Source: Absicoccus intestinalis (GTDB lineage: Bacteria; Bacillota_I; Bacilli_A; Erysipelotrichales; Erysipelotrichaceae). From it: 64,000 nucleotides of DNA. The notes beneath the pieces are model-generated. The model searched no databases. It was given only the letters and a program-made list of their open reading frames with translations, and was not told the DNA's origin. The stretch is from contig NZ_JALBUS010000004.1 of the NCBI RefSeq assembly GCF_033971885.1, forward strand, positions 1-64,000, written 5' to 3'. Positions within the stretch are counted from its first letter, which is position 1. Every line of letters begins with the position of its first letter. Shown here in pieces: positions 44,737-52,548 of the stretch. Position numbers and translations under genes: made by a program.

Positions 44737-46050
44737 TTACTTATAAAGATTATAGAAAGCTTTCTTTCCTAAGTATTTTGCAACATGTGCATTGCCACGT
44801 TGGTTCAATTCGTCTTCAATACGCATTAAACGATTATACTTAGCAATACGGTCTGTACGAGACATAGAACCAGTCTTGATTTGACCAGCATTCAAACCAA
44901 CTGCGATATCAGCAATTGTGGTATCTTCTGTTTCTCCAGAGCGGTGAGAAACGATGCAAGTGTAGTTATGTTTCTTCGCTAATTCAATTGCATCGAAAGT
45001 TTCAGTCAAAGTACCAATTTGGTTTACTTTGATCAAAATGGCATTCGCAATACCCTTTTCGATACCTTCTTGTAAGATCTTTGGATTGGTTACGAACAAA
45101 TCATCACCAACTAATTGAACTTTATCACCAAGACGATCTGTCAAACGTTTCCAGCCATCCCAGTCACGTTCTCCTAAACCATCTTCGATAGAGATGATTG
45201 GATATTTCTTCAACCATTCTTCATACATATCGATCATTTCATCCGCAGTCTTGTTTCCTTGACCTGATTTCTTCAATTCATACAATCCTGTTTCATGGTT
45301 GTGGAATTCACTGGAAGCAACATCCATCGCGATGCACATGTCTGTACCTGGTTCATAACCAGCAGCCTTCATAGCTTCTACTAATAATTCCAATGGTTCT
45401 TCGTTTCCATCTTTACAACTTGGAGCGAATCCACCTTCATCACCAACGTTGGTATTGTATCCTTTGTTCTTCAATACTTTCTTCAATTCATGGAAAGTTT
45501 CAGCACCCATACGAACAGCTTCTTTGATAGATTTCGCACCAACAGGCATCAACATGAATTCTTGGAAATCTACCGTGGAGTCTGCATGAGAACCACCATT
45601 GATGACATTCATCATTGGAACTGGCAATGTATTTCCATTGAATCCACCAAAGTAATTATACAAAGGCATTCCATAGAAATCAGCAGCTGCAAGAGCCGTA
45701 GCCATAGATACACCTAAGATAGCGTTTGCACCTAAATTCGATTTTGTTGGGGTACCGTCTAGATCGATCATTGTTTGGTCAACAAAGTTTTGATCACGGC
45801 AATCCAAACCAATAACAGCTGGTGCAATTTTTTCGTTTACATTTGCAACAGCTTTAGTAGTTCCTTTTCCTCCAAAACGAGTTTTATCTCCATCACGAAG
45901 CTCCAATGCTTCTCTTTCACCAGTACTTGCACCACTTGGAACCATAGCACGACCATAAGCGCCAGATTCAGTAGTTACTTCAACTTCAACAGTTGGGTTA
46001 CCACGAGAGTCTAATACTTCGCGAGCATAAACATCTGTAATAATAGGCAT
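44737..46050 (-). CDS. eno: Enolase
   Basis: Converts 2-phosphoglycerate to phosphoenolpyruvate. The 437-residue protein starts MPIITDVYAREVLDSRGNPT and has the catalytic loop segments SGASTGEREALELRDGD, the magnesium-binding Asp/Glu residues (MDVASSEF, SIEDGLGERDWDGW, QLVGDDLFVTN), the signature ILIKVNQIGTLTE and the SHRSGETED loop. GGAGG precedes the ATG. It is a single gene with its own terminator. Confidence 0.98.
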   Translation of the reverse strand: MPIITDVYAREVLDSRGNPTVEVEVTTESGAYGRAMVPSGASTGEREALELRDGDKTRFGGKGTTKAVANVNEKIAPAVIGLDCRDQNFVDQTMIDLDGTPTKSNLGANAILGVSMATALAAADFYGMPLYNYFGGFNGNTLPVPMMNVINGGSHADSTVDFQEFMLMPVGAKSIKEAVRMGAETFHELKKVLKNKGYNTNVGDEGGFAPSCKDGNEEPLELLVEAMKAAGYEPGTDMCIAMDVASSEFHNHETGLYELKKSGQGNKTADEMIDMYEEWLKKYPIISIEDGLGERDWDGWKRLTDRLGDKVQLVGDDLFVTNPKILQEGIEKGIANAILIKVNQIGTLTETFDAIELAKKHNYTCIVSHRSGETEDTTIADIAVGLNAGQIKTGSMSRTDRIAKYNRLMRIEDELNQRGNAHVAKYLGKKAFYNLYK

Positions 46051-46112
46051 AATTAAAATATCCTCCTTTAAGCCTCTAGCTACGTTTATGATAACACTTT
46101 AACAAGCCTCTT

Positions 46113-48152
46113 TCAACGTAAAACAGAATGAATCAAAGCAATGATTTCTTCCTTTTTTGTTGGACTTTCATCCACAAAATGTACATAGAAATCATTTATA
46201 TTTAAGGCCTGAAATGCAGGAATCATCGCCAACCAATTTCTTGGTGTCTCATCAAACAATTGCATATAACAATCCTTATTTCCTTTCATCAAAAGACGAC
46301 GTCCATCTTTACCTTCTAATTCAAAATGATGACGATGACACAAATGACAATCCTGTCGCTTGCCATCCAAACACACCGTATTGATGGGACAATGTTTCAT
46401 GATCATGTATCGAATCTTACCATATATATACACAACAACCGGTGCGTCTACATGATATCGAGCACCAAAAGCTAAAACCGTTTTTTGTATTTGATCCGGT
46501 GTCATTTCGATACTCAATGCCACTTTCTCAAATCCCATTTCTAGACAAGCCGCAATACCATAAGAATTCGTTACATTTTTGGTCAGATCAGCCATCGAAT
46601 CTGGTAGATCTTGTACATATATCCGATGATCACTTGTCACTTTTGGCTGAAATGCATACGGCTTCTCTGGTTGACAGCAAATTTTTGTACGCTCTTTTTC
46701 TAACGCTTCGATCGTAGTTCGTCGCAATGCATTGATCACACCCATTGGAAAGAAAATATCACCAACAAGCGTACACGCAAATGCCGTGATTTCGACCCAG
46801 CTATCCTTGGTCTTATACATTTGCTTGGCAATGGTATCTTGGTTTAAGGCATGTTTTTGTGCGACCGAAGCCAGTTGTTCGGATACACAAGTTACCGTAT
46901 GGATACCATCCGACATTGTACAAACAAGAGGTGTGGAAGGGCCATCGCAATGGACAAAACAGGAAACCTTTACTTTACGAATGGTTTCTTTCGAAGCTTT
47001 TTCCACTTCTTTTTCCAACGCATACGAAATCGTTTTATAAACGATGCTCCCCTTTTGGATCTTTGATTTCACTTCCGCTTCACATCTATGATGACCATCG
47101 ATATGCTTCTGCAAACGTCCTTTTTCATCAAACAGATAATTAACGCGACATCCATAGGCTTGACCAAAGCGGATGCCATCATTCTGATCAATGGATCGAT
47201 CCAATTGGATCTTCACACGTTTTCCATGAATGCCAATCACCTTACCAATGGGAATCCCTTGATGATTGGGTGAGTCCATATGCATCAAATTATATCCGCG
47301 CTGATCAAACATATGCCCTAAAGTATATCCTCGATTGAAAGCAAGCTTTAATCGTTCTTTATCTTTTTCTGTCCGTTTTTTCCCATCGCGTACCATTTTA
47401 ACTTGTCGACAAGCCTCATATACATAGACTGGACTTTTCATACGCCCTTCGATCTTCAAGGAATCTACAGACAACTGTCCAATCTGATCGATCACAGAAA
47501 CATCTTTTGGGCTTAATAGATATTCTTGATTGAACGATATAGGTTGGCCATCTTTATAGAGAGTGTAAGCCATACGACAAGGTTGTGCACAAATCCCGCG
47601 ATTACCGCTTCTGCCATAACAAAAGCTTGAAAAGTAACATTGACCGGACACGCTGATGCAAAGGGCACCATGCACAAAGACTTCAATTTCCACACCACTT
47701 TGTTGGCAAGCTTCGATTTCAGCTTTTGTACATTCTCTGGCTAAAACCACTCGTTTCACTCCCAATTTTTTTAATTGCTCGATCTGGGCTGGTGTATGAA
47801 TGCTCATTTGAGTGGATGCATGAATCGTTAGTTCGGGTAAGCGATGATGCAACAAATGAATCAAGCCTAGATCTTGTACGATCAATGCATCAACACCCAT
47901 TTCATATAAGGCTTTGGCTTGTGCATACGCAGCTTCTACTTCCTCTTCATACAAAATGGTATTCATGGTCACATGAACATCGACACCAATAAGATGACAA
48001 CGCTGAATGATATCTTTTACTTCTTCGAGCGTAAAGTTCTTTGCGTAGGCACGCGCTCCAAAATGTTTTAAAGCTAAATACACAGCATCACATCCACCTG
48101 CCAAAGCAGCATCTAACATGGAACGATCACCAACAGGCGCTAATATTTCCAT
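46113..48152 (-). CDS. U32 family peptidase-like protein, RlhA-type
   Basis: A 679-residue U32 protein: an N-terminal TIM-barrel-like domain (APVGDRSMLDAALAGGCDAVYLA), the family's cysteine cluster (FVHGALCISVSGQCYFSSF, then GNRGICAQPCRM) that can bind an Fe-S centre, and a long C-terminal extension. Long U32 proteins include E. coli RlhA, which hydroxylates C2501 of 23S rRNA, and collagenase-like proteins; RNA hydroxylation is the more likely role. The ATG at 48152 follows GGAGG by seven bases. Confidence 0.87.
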   Translation of the reverse strand: MEILAPVGDRSMLDAALAGGCDAVYLALKHFGARAYAKNFTLEEVKDIIQRCHLIGVDVHVTMNTILYEEEVEAAYAQAKALYEMGVDALIVQDLGLIHLLHHRLPELTIHASTQMSIHTPAQIEQLKKLGVKRVVLARECTKAEIEACQQSGVEIEVFVHGALCISVSGQCYFSSFCYGRSGNRGICAQPCRMAYTLYKDGQPISFNQEYLLSPKDVSVIDQIGQLSVDSLKIEGRMKSPVYVYEACRQVKMVRDGKKRTEKDKERLKLAFNRGYTLGHMFDQRGYNLMHMDSPNHQGIPIGKVIGIHGKRVKIQLDRSIDQNDGIRFGQAYGCRVNYLFDEKGRLQKHIDGHHRCEAEVKSKIQKGSIVYKTISYALEKEVEKASKETIRKVKVSCFVHCDGPSTPLVCTMSDGIHTVTCVSEQLASVAQKHALNQDTIAKQMYKTKDSWVEITAFACTLVGDIFFPMGVINALRRTTIEALEKERTKICCQPEKPYAFQPKVTSDHRIYVQDLPDSMADLTKNVTNSYGIAACLEMGFEKVALSIEMTPDQIQKTVLAFGARYHVDAPVVVYIYGKIRYMIMKHCPINTVCLDGKRQDCHLCHRHHFELEGKDGRRLLMKGNKDCYMQLFDETPRNWLAMIPAFQALNINDFYVHFVDESPTKKEEIIALIHSVLR

Positions 48153-48202
48153 TTTCTTTCCTCCCATAAAAAAGGCTGTCCATTGACAGCTTTTACTTCT
48201 TA

Positions 48203-48574
48203 TTATTTCTTATTATTATAGAAATTCCGAATAGCTTCAAACGACTCTTCGCTAATGACGTGTTCGATTCGACAAGCATCCTTTGCGGCCGTTTCTTTAT
48301 CAACACCAATATTTTCTAACATATTAGAAAAGAAACAATGTCTTTGATAGGTAGATTGAGCAATTTCTCTGCCTTCCTCTGTCAAATGTAAGATCTTTCC
48401 TTGGTCTAATCGAACTAAGCCTTTTTCCGACATGACCTTGACTGCATGCGAAACACTTGGTTTAGAAAACCCAAGATAGCTTGCCACATCCACACTACGC
48501 ACACTTTCAAGTTGTTGTGACAAGACCAATATTGCTTCTAAATAATCCTCCATGGATTCACCTAATTGTTGCAT
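48203..48574 (-). CDS. mntR: DtxR/MntR-family metal-dependent regulator
   Basis: Short iron- or manganese-responsive repressor of 123 residues without the SH3-like C-terminal domain of DtxR. The N-terminal winged helix (SMEDYLEAILVLSQ, VDVASYLGFSKPSVSHAVKVM) and dimerisation region (HCFFSNMLENIGVDKETAAKDACRIEHVIS) with metal-site His, Cys and Glu residues match MntR. It is transcribed alone (TTGACA at 48627-48622 upstream, weak -10). No manganese transporter gene is near, so its targets lie elsewhere. Confidence 0.85.
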   Translation of the reverse strand: MQQLGESMEDYLEAILVLSQQLESVRSVDVASYLGFSKPSVSHAVKVMSEKGLVRLDQGKILHLTEEGREIAQSTYQRHCFFSNMLENIGVDKETAAKDACRIEHVISEESFEAIRNFYNNKK

Positions 48575-48645
48575 AATCCGTCTCCTTTGATTATTTTATT
48601 CTATTCTAGAATTTCTCTGGTTGTCAAACAACTTGCCTAAAAAAA

Positions 48646-48670
48646 CAAAGTGGACGTTTTGTCCACTTTG
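48646..48670 (-). terminator. pfkA terminator
   Basis: CAAAGTGGAC/GTCCACTTTG, a 10-bp stem with a 5-base loop, directly after the pfkA stop codon and followed by TTTTTTT on the minus strand. Confidence 0.92.
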
Positions 48671-49633
48671 TTAAACGAGGCGTTCAAATAAATTCATCAA
48701 TGGTTTACGGGATTCATGTGGCATACCTAAAGCTTCGGTAATCGGAATAGCTACGATCTTATTATCACGAATCGCAATACATTGTCCACCAATGCCCTGC
48801 ATCAACAAGTCAACTGCTTTTTCACCCATTTGAGAAGCCAATAAACGATCAAATGGACAAGGTGAACCACCACGTTGGATATGTCCAAGAGTTGTTGCTC
48901 GACCCGCAAATCCCGTATTCAAGCTTACTTTTTTTGCGAATTGATCCACATCTGTGATCTTTTCCGAAATGACCACAATGGCATGACGCTTTTTCTTGAT
49001 CAGATCCAAGTCACGCAAACGTCCTAAGACTTCTTCTTCATCAAAACCGGTTTCGCTTGTCACAATGATTTCTGCTCCACAAGCAATACCAGACCATAGG
49101 GCCAAATCGCCACAACGATTACCCATGACCTCAACGATGGAGCAACGATGGTGTGAATTGGATGTATCACGCAATTTATCGATACATTCTACAACGGTTT
49201 CTAATGCGGTTTGAAATCCTATTGTATAGTCAGTACAAGTAATATCATTATCAATTGTGCCTGGCAGACCAATACAATTCACGCCCATTTCCGTTAATGC
49301 CAAAGCACCACGATAGGAACCATCTCCCCCAACGACAACAACGGCTTCAATTCCACGTTTTTGAAGTTGTTTGACCGCTTTTTGACGAACATCTAAATCT
49401 TTAAATTCAGGCAGACGTGCAGAGCCTAAGATCGTACCACCACGATTGACAATTTCACCAACAGATTCTCGTGTTAACGGTTCAATATACCCTTCCGTCA
49501 TTCCTTTGTATCCATTATAAATACCGAAGACTTCCAGACCCGCATTGATACCTACACGTGTAACAGCTCGAATGGCTGCATTCATCCCTGGTGAATCGCC
49601 ACCAGAAGTCAAAATTCCGATTCTCTTTACCAT
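48671..49633 (-). CDS. pfkA: ATP-dependent 6-phosphofructokinase
   Basis: Phosphorylates fructose-6-phosphate, the committed step of glycolysis. The 320-residue protein has the ATP-binding ILTSGGDSPGMNAAIRA and GGDGSYRGA motifs, the catalytic GLPGTIDNDI, and the substrate-site HIQRGGSPCPFDR. Length and allosteric-site arginines match bacterial PfkA. AGGAGG before the ATG. It diverges from the Rrf2 regulator gene. Confidence 0.97.
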   Translation of the reverse strand: MVKRIGILTSGGDSPGMNAAIRAVTRVGINAGLEVFGIYNGYKGMTEGYIEPLTRESVGEIVNRGGTILGSARLPEFKDLDVRQKAVKQLQKRGIEAVVVVGGDGSYRGALALTEMGVNCIGLPGTIDNDITCTDYTIGFQTALETVVECIDKLRDTSNSHHRCSIVEVMGNRCGDLALWSGIACGAEIIVTSETGFDEEEVLGRLRDLDLIKKKRHAIVVISEKITDVDQFAKKVSLNTGFAGRATTLGHIQRGGSPCPFDRLLASQMGEKAVDLLMQGIGGQCIAIRDNKIVAIPITEALGMPHESRKPLMNLFERLV

Positions 49634-49769
49634 AAAAAGTCCTCCTAAGAAAACATTAAAAATACTTTCTTACATTTCTTTATTTATCACTTCTATCATA
49701 CTCTATTTTTGTAAGAATCTCGAAAAAAATCATAACAATTCTATAAGATATTTTACTCCAATATACCTA

Positions 49770-49798
49770 TTGATTTACTAGGATTTTTATCTTATACT
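49770..49798 (+). promoter_or_regulatory. Promoter and probable operator of the Rrf2-family regulator
   Basis: TTGATT (49770-49775), 17 bases, TATACT (49793-49798). The -35 and spacer read TTGATTTACTAGGATTTTTA, which matches the cysK promoter at TTGA-TT--TAGG-TTTTTA, and CCTA/TAGG form an inverted repeat around the -35 box. This suggests a shared operator and autoregulation. Confidence 0.7.
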
Positions 49799-49817
49799 AA
49801 AAACAGAAGGAGTTTAT

Positions 49818-50255
49818 ATGAAAATTTCAACAAAAGGAAGATATGCCCTCCAATTAATGCTCGATATTGCCTTACAACCATCGAATCGACCGGTAGCATT
49901 AAAGGATGTATCCAAACGTCAAAATATTTCTTTTAAATACTTAGAGCAAATCATGCCAGCTTTGACCGGTGCTGGATTGATTCGGAGCATACGTGGTCCA
50001 AAAGGAGGCTACTATATCAATAAAGACCTTGATGCGATCACAGTTGGTGATATTTTACGGTTAACGGAAGGCTCACTTGCTCCCGTGGATCAAGTGGATT
50101 CAGATCTTCATACCATTCCATCGGACAGTCTGGATACCATCGATATCATGGTTTGGCAAAAATTATACAAAGCTATCTGCGATGTGGTTGACCATGTGAC
50201 AATTCAGGACCTGGTTGATCAAGAACGATCCAATGGTGGTGAATACTATATATAA
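49818..50255 (+). CDS. Rrf2-family transcriptional regulator, CymR-like
   Basis: Winged-helix regulator of 145 residues. The start MKISTKGRYALQLMLDIA and the recognition helix region KDVSKRQNISFKYLEQIM, followed by GLIRSIRGPKGGYYI, are typical of Rrf2 proteins. It has one Cys (about residue 121) and lacks the three-cysteine cluster site of IscR, which points to the CymR type. In Bacillus, CymR represses cysteine uptake and synthesis genes in complex with CysK; here cysK lies directly downstream, which supports the same role. GGAG precedes the ATG. Confidence 0.87.
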   Translation: MKISTKGRYALQLMLDIALQPSNRPVALKDVSKRQNISFKYLEQIMPALTGAGLIRSIRGPKGGYYINKDLDAITVGDILRLTEGSLAPVDQVDSDLHTIPSDSLDTIDIMVWQKLYKAICDVVDHVTIQDLVDQERSNGGEYYI

Positions 50256-50260
50256 TATAT

Positions 50261-50278
50261 AATGCGATTTATCGCATT
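50261..50278 (+). terminator. Terminator of the Rrf2 gene
   Basis: AATGCGAT/ATCGCATT with a minimal loop and a following T-run, five bases after the stop codon. cysK therefore needs its own promoter. Confidence 0.8.
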
Positions 50279-50312
50279 TTTTTATGTCTTTTTTATTTTC
50301 CTATATTTCCTC

Positions 50313-50340
50313 TTGACTTTATAGGTTTTTAGGTTATGAT
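50313..50340 (+). promoter_or_regulatory. cysK promoter with the shared Rrf2/cysK motif
   Basis: TTGACT (50313-50318), 16 bases, TATGAT (50335-50340). The spacer has TTTATAGGTTTTTAGG, similar in position and sequence to the regulator's own promoter, and CCTATA (50301-50306) is inverted to TATAGG (50320-50325). Transcription would start near 50347, about 25 bases before the upstream reading frame. Confidence 0.75.
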
Positions 50341-50370
50341 ATAGACAACCCAAGCGAAAGGGGGCTTACA

Positions 50371-50478
50371 ATGAATAGCGATTGTTGTTGTCAAAACTTA
50401 CATATAGAAACCAAGATCAATAAAGAAAATTTAAGGAGGTATGAATCATGGGATACTATACAAGTGCAAGTCAATTAA
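50371..50478 (+). CDS. Cysteine-rich leader peptide of cysK (uORF)
   Basis: ATG with an AAAGGGGG ribosome site six bases upstream starts a 35-codon frame, MNSDCCCQNL..., ending in TAA at 50476-50478 inside cysK. Codons 5-7 (50383-50391) are three consecutive TGT Cys codons. Codons 22-23 (AGG AGG) are the cysK ribosome-binding site, and the frame overlaps cysK by 31 bases in a different frame. A ribosome moving through would cover the cysK start; one stalled at the Cys codons for lack of Cys-tRNA would leave it open. This is the logic of a cysteine-responsive attenuator. Mycobacteria have poly-Cys uORFs of this kind; I know of none described in this group. Confidence 0.75.
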   Translation: MNSDCCCQNLHIETKINKENLRRYESWDTIQVQVN

Positions 50479-51374
50479 TTGGAAACACACCATTATTAGA
50501 ACTACAAAACATTGAAAAAGCAGAAGGATTACAAGCCAAAGTATTTGCGAAAGTTGAATATTTTAATCCATCCGGATCGGTTAAAGATCGTATCGCGTTA
50601 TCGATGATCGAAGATGCGGAAAAAGAAGGAAAATTAGCACCTGGCACTACGATCATTGAACCAACTTCTGGAAATACCGGTATCGGTCTAGCTTCTATTG
50701 CCGCCGCCAAAGGATATCATTTGATCATCGTAATGCCAGAAACAATGAGCGTTGAACGTCGCCAGATCATTAAAGCATACGGTGCCGAAATTGTCTTAAG
50801 TGAAGGTTCAAAAGGAATGAAGGGTGCCATTGCGAAAGCTGAAGAATTATCAAAAACACATGCCCCTGCCTTTATTCCAAGCCAATTCACCAACCCTGCA
50901 AACCCTAAAATCCACTATGAAACAACAGGACCAGAAATCTATAAAGATCTAGATGGTAAAGTCGATGTATTTGTTGCCGGTGTTGGAACTGGTGGAACCG
51001 TTACAGGTACAGGAAAATATTTAAAAGAAAAAGCTAATACAAAAGTTGTTGCGGTTGAACCAGAAACATCTCCTGTATTATCTGAAGGACATGGTGGACC
51101 ACATAAGATCCAAGGTATTGGAGCTGGTTTTGTTCCTGAAACATTGGATACCAATGTATATGATGAAGTATTGACTGTTTCCAATGAAGATGCATTCAAA
51201 TATGCGAAATTGTTAGCGCATAAAGAAGGAATTAGCGTTGGTATTTCTAGTGGTGCTGCTTTACAAGCTGGTTTAGTAGAAGCTAAGAAGCCAGAAAATG
51301 CTGGAAAGAATATTGTTGTATTGTTGCCAGATAGTGGCGATCGCTATTATTCTACTGCCCTTTTCCAAGACTAA
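50448..51374 (+). CDS. cysK: Cysteine synthase (O-acetylserine sulfhydrylase)
   Basis: PLP enzyme that makes cysteine from O-acetylserine and sulfide. The 308-residue protein has the PLP lysine K46 in NPSGSVKDR, the asparagine loop TSGNTG at 73-78 and the phosphate-binding GVGTGGTVTGTG. The GISSGAAL motif near the C-terminus is normal. No serine acetyltransferase gene is near. AAGGAGG lies eight bases before the ATG and inside the Cys-rich uORF, which overlaps this gene's start. CysK can also form the regulatory complex with CymR. Confidence 0.97.
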   Translation: MGYYTSASQLIGNTPLLELQNIEKAEGLQAKVFAKVEYFNPSGSVKDRIALSMIEDAEKEGKLAPGTTIIEPTSGNTGIGLASIAAAKGYHLIIVMPETMSVERRQIIKAYGAEIVLSEGSKGMKGAIAKAEELSKTHAPAFIPSQFTNPANPKIHYETTGPEIYKDLDGKVDVFVAGVGTGGTVTGTGKYLKEKANTKVVAVEPETSPVLSEGHGGPHKIQGIGAGFVPETLDTNVYDEVLTVSNEDAFKYAKLLAHKEGISVGISSGAALQAGLVEAKKPENAGKNIVVLLPDSGDRYYSTALFQD

Positions 51375-51400
51375 AATCCTTAAAATACAGCCATCCTAAA

Positions 51401-51427
51401 AATGTGAACCTTTTGTGGGTTCACATT
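51401..51427. terminator. Terminator between cysK and the chrA pair, bidirectional
   Basis: AATGTGAACC/GGTTCACATT, a 10-bp stem with a 7-base loop, T-run on both strands. It can serve cysK (plus) and the convergent chromate-type transporter operon (minus). Confidence 0.9.
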
Positions 51428-51468
51428 TTTTTATACAAGACCATCGAAAGCCCGTTTTCATTCCTTTC

Positions 51469-51996
51469 TTATATGCAATGAAATACAATATTACATAGAC
51501 CACCTATGATCATGATCCAAATCAAGTTCAGTTTGGTTTTGCGGGCAAGCAACAAACATACACATGTCAAGATCACCAAGAATACATTTTTGGCGTATCC
51601 TTGCAAGATCAAAAGTCCCGATCCCAAGATCATGGCTAGAACAATAGGTCGCAAAACTTGAAAGATCTTTTTCATCACATCCAGATTTCGATATATAAAA
51701 TAAATCTTCGCTAAAATCGTGACCAAGATCAAAGATGGTGCAATACATCCCAAAGTGCAAGCAACTGCCCCACCTAAACCAGCCACTTTTTGACCAACAA
51801 AGGTCGCACTATTAATGGCAATAGGACCTGGCGTCATTTGAGAAATCGTGATCAAATTCGTAAACTCTTTCATGGATAGCCAATGATGAATGGTCACGGT
51901 TTGTTCTTTGATCAAAGGTAAAGCCGCATATCCACCACCAAAACTAAAAGCGCCGATCCATATAAAACTAATAAATAAAGTTATGTAGATATTCAT
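51469..51996 (-). CDS. Chromate transporter family protein, C-terminal half-type subunit
   Basis: Short-chain CHR protein of 175 residues, all membrane-embedded, with FSFGGGYAALPLI near the start and SQMTPGPIAINSATFVG, the CHR family motifs. It pairs with the next gene: single-domain CHR proteins work as pairs, one in each orientation. Members are named for chromate export but their normal substrate is unclear. The ATG at 51996 overlaps the upstream CHR stop as ATGA and follows AGAGGA. Confidence 0.9.
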   Translation of the reverse strand: MNIYITLFISFIWIGAFSFGGGYAALPLIKEQTVTIHHWLSMKEFTNLITISQMTPGPIAINSATFVGQKVAGLGGAVACTLGCIAPSLILVTILAKIYFIYRNLDVMKKIFQVLRPIVLAMILGSGLLILQGYAKNVFLVILTCVCLLLARKTKLNLIWIMIIGGLCNIVFHCI

Positions 51997-52547
51997 TTTT
52001 TGGTCCTCTGGAAAATCACTTCGAGACACGCGAATACCATACCACAAAGAATGATCCATACTACAGGGATATGAAAGATCGAATTGGCACAAAGGGCAAT
52101 TCCAAAACAAAGCATAGATACATATTTTTTGTGTTTGATATAGGGAATGCCCATATCTAAACATACCGAAAGGATGATGGCAACAACGCCTGCTTGCATA
52201 CCTTCTAACAACCAACGAATCCAGACATTGGCGATAAAAGCATCGTATACAAGCGATACGATCGATAAAATAAGAAAAGGTGGCAATATCGTTGCCACCA
52301 AAGCAACCGCAACACCAACGATACCAGATAGTTTATAGCCCACAACGATTGCACCATTTACAGCAATCGCACCAGGACTAGACTGAGCAATCGCCACCAG
52401 ATCTAACATTTCTTCATCATCGATCCAATGGTATTTTTTCACAAATACATCACGCATCAAAGAAACGATCACATAGCCTCCACCAAAGGTACAAGCACTC
52501 AAATAAAACATGGAAGTAAACATTTTCCAAAGTTTTTTCGTGTCCAT
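51993..52547 (-). CDS. Chromate transporter family protein, N-terminal half-type subunit
   Basis: Short-chain CHR protein of 184 residues with ACTFGGGYVIVSLM and AQSSPGAIAVNGAIVVGYKLSG, a paralogue of the following gene. Together they replace the fused two-domain ChrA. It starts right after the glgB stop codon (TAATATG), with GGAG four bases before the ATG, so the glgB-chr genes form a transcription unit although the functions look unrelated. Confidence 0.9.
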   Translation of the reverse strand: MDTKKLWKMFTSMFYLSACTFGGGYVIVSLMRDVFVKKYHWIDDEEMLDLVAIAQSSPGAIAVNGAIVVGYKLSGIVGVAVALVATILPPFLILSIVSLVYDAFIANVWIRWLLEGMQAGVVAIILSVCLDMGIPYIKHKKYVSMLCFGIALCANSIFHIPVVWIILCGMVFACLEVIFQRTKK

Positions 52548-52548
52548 A

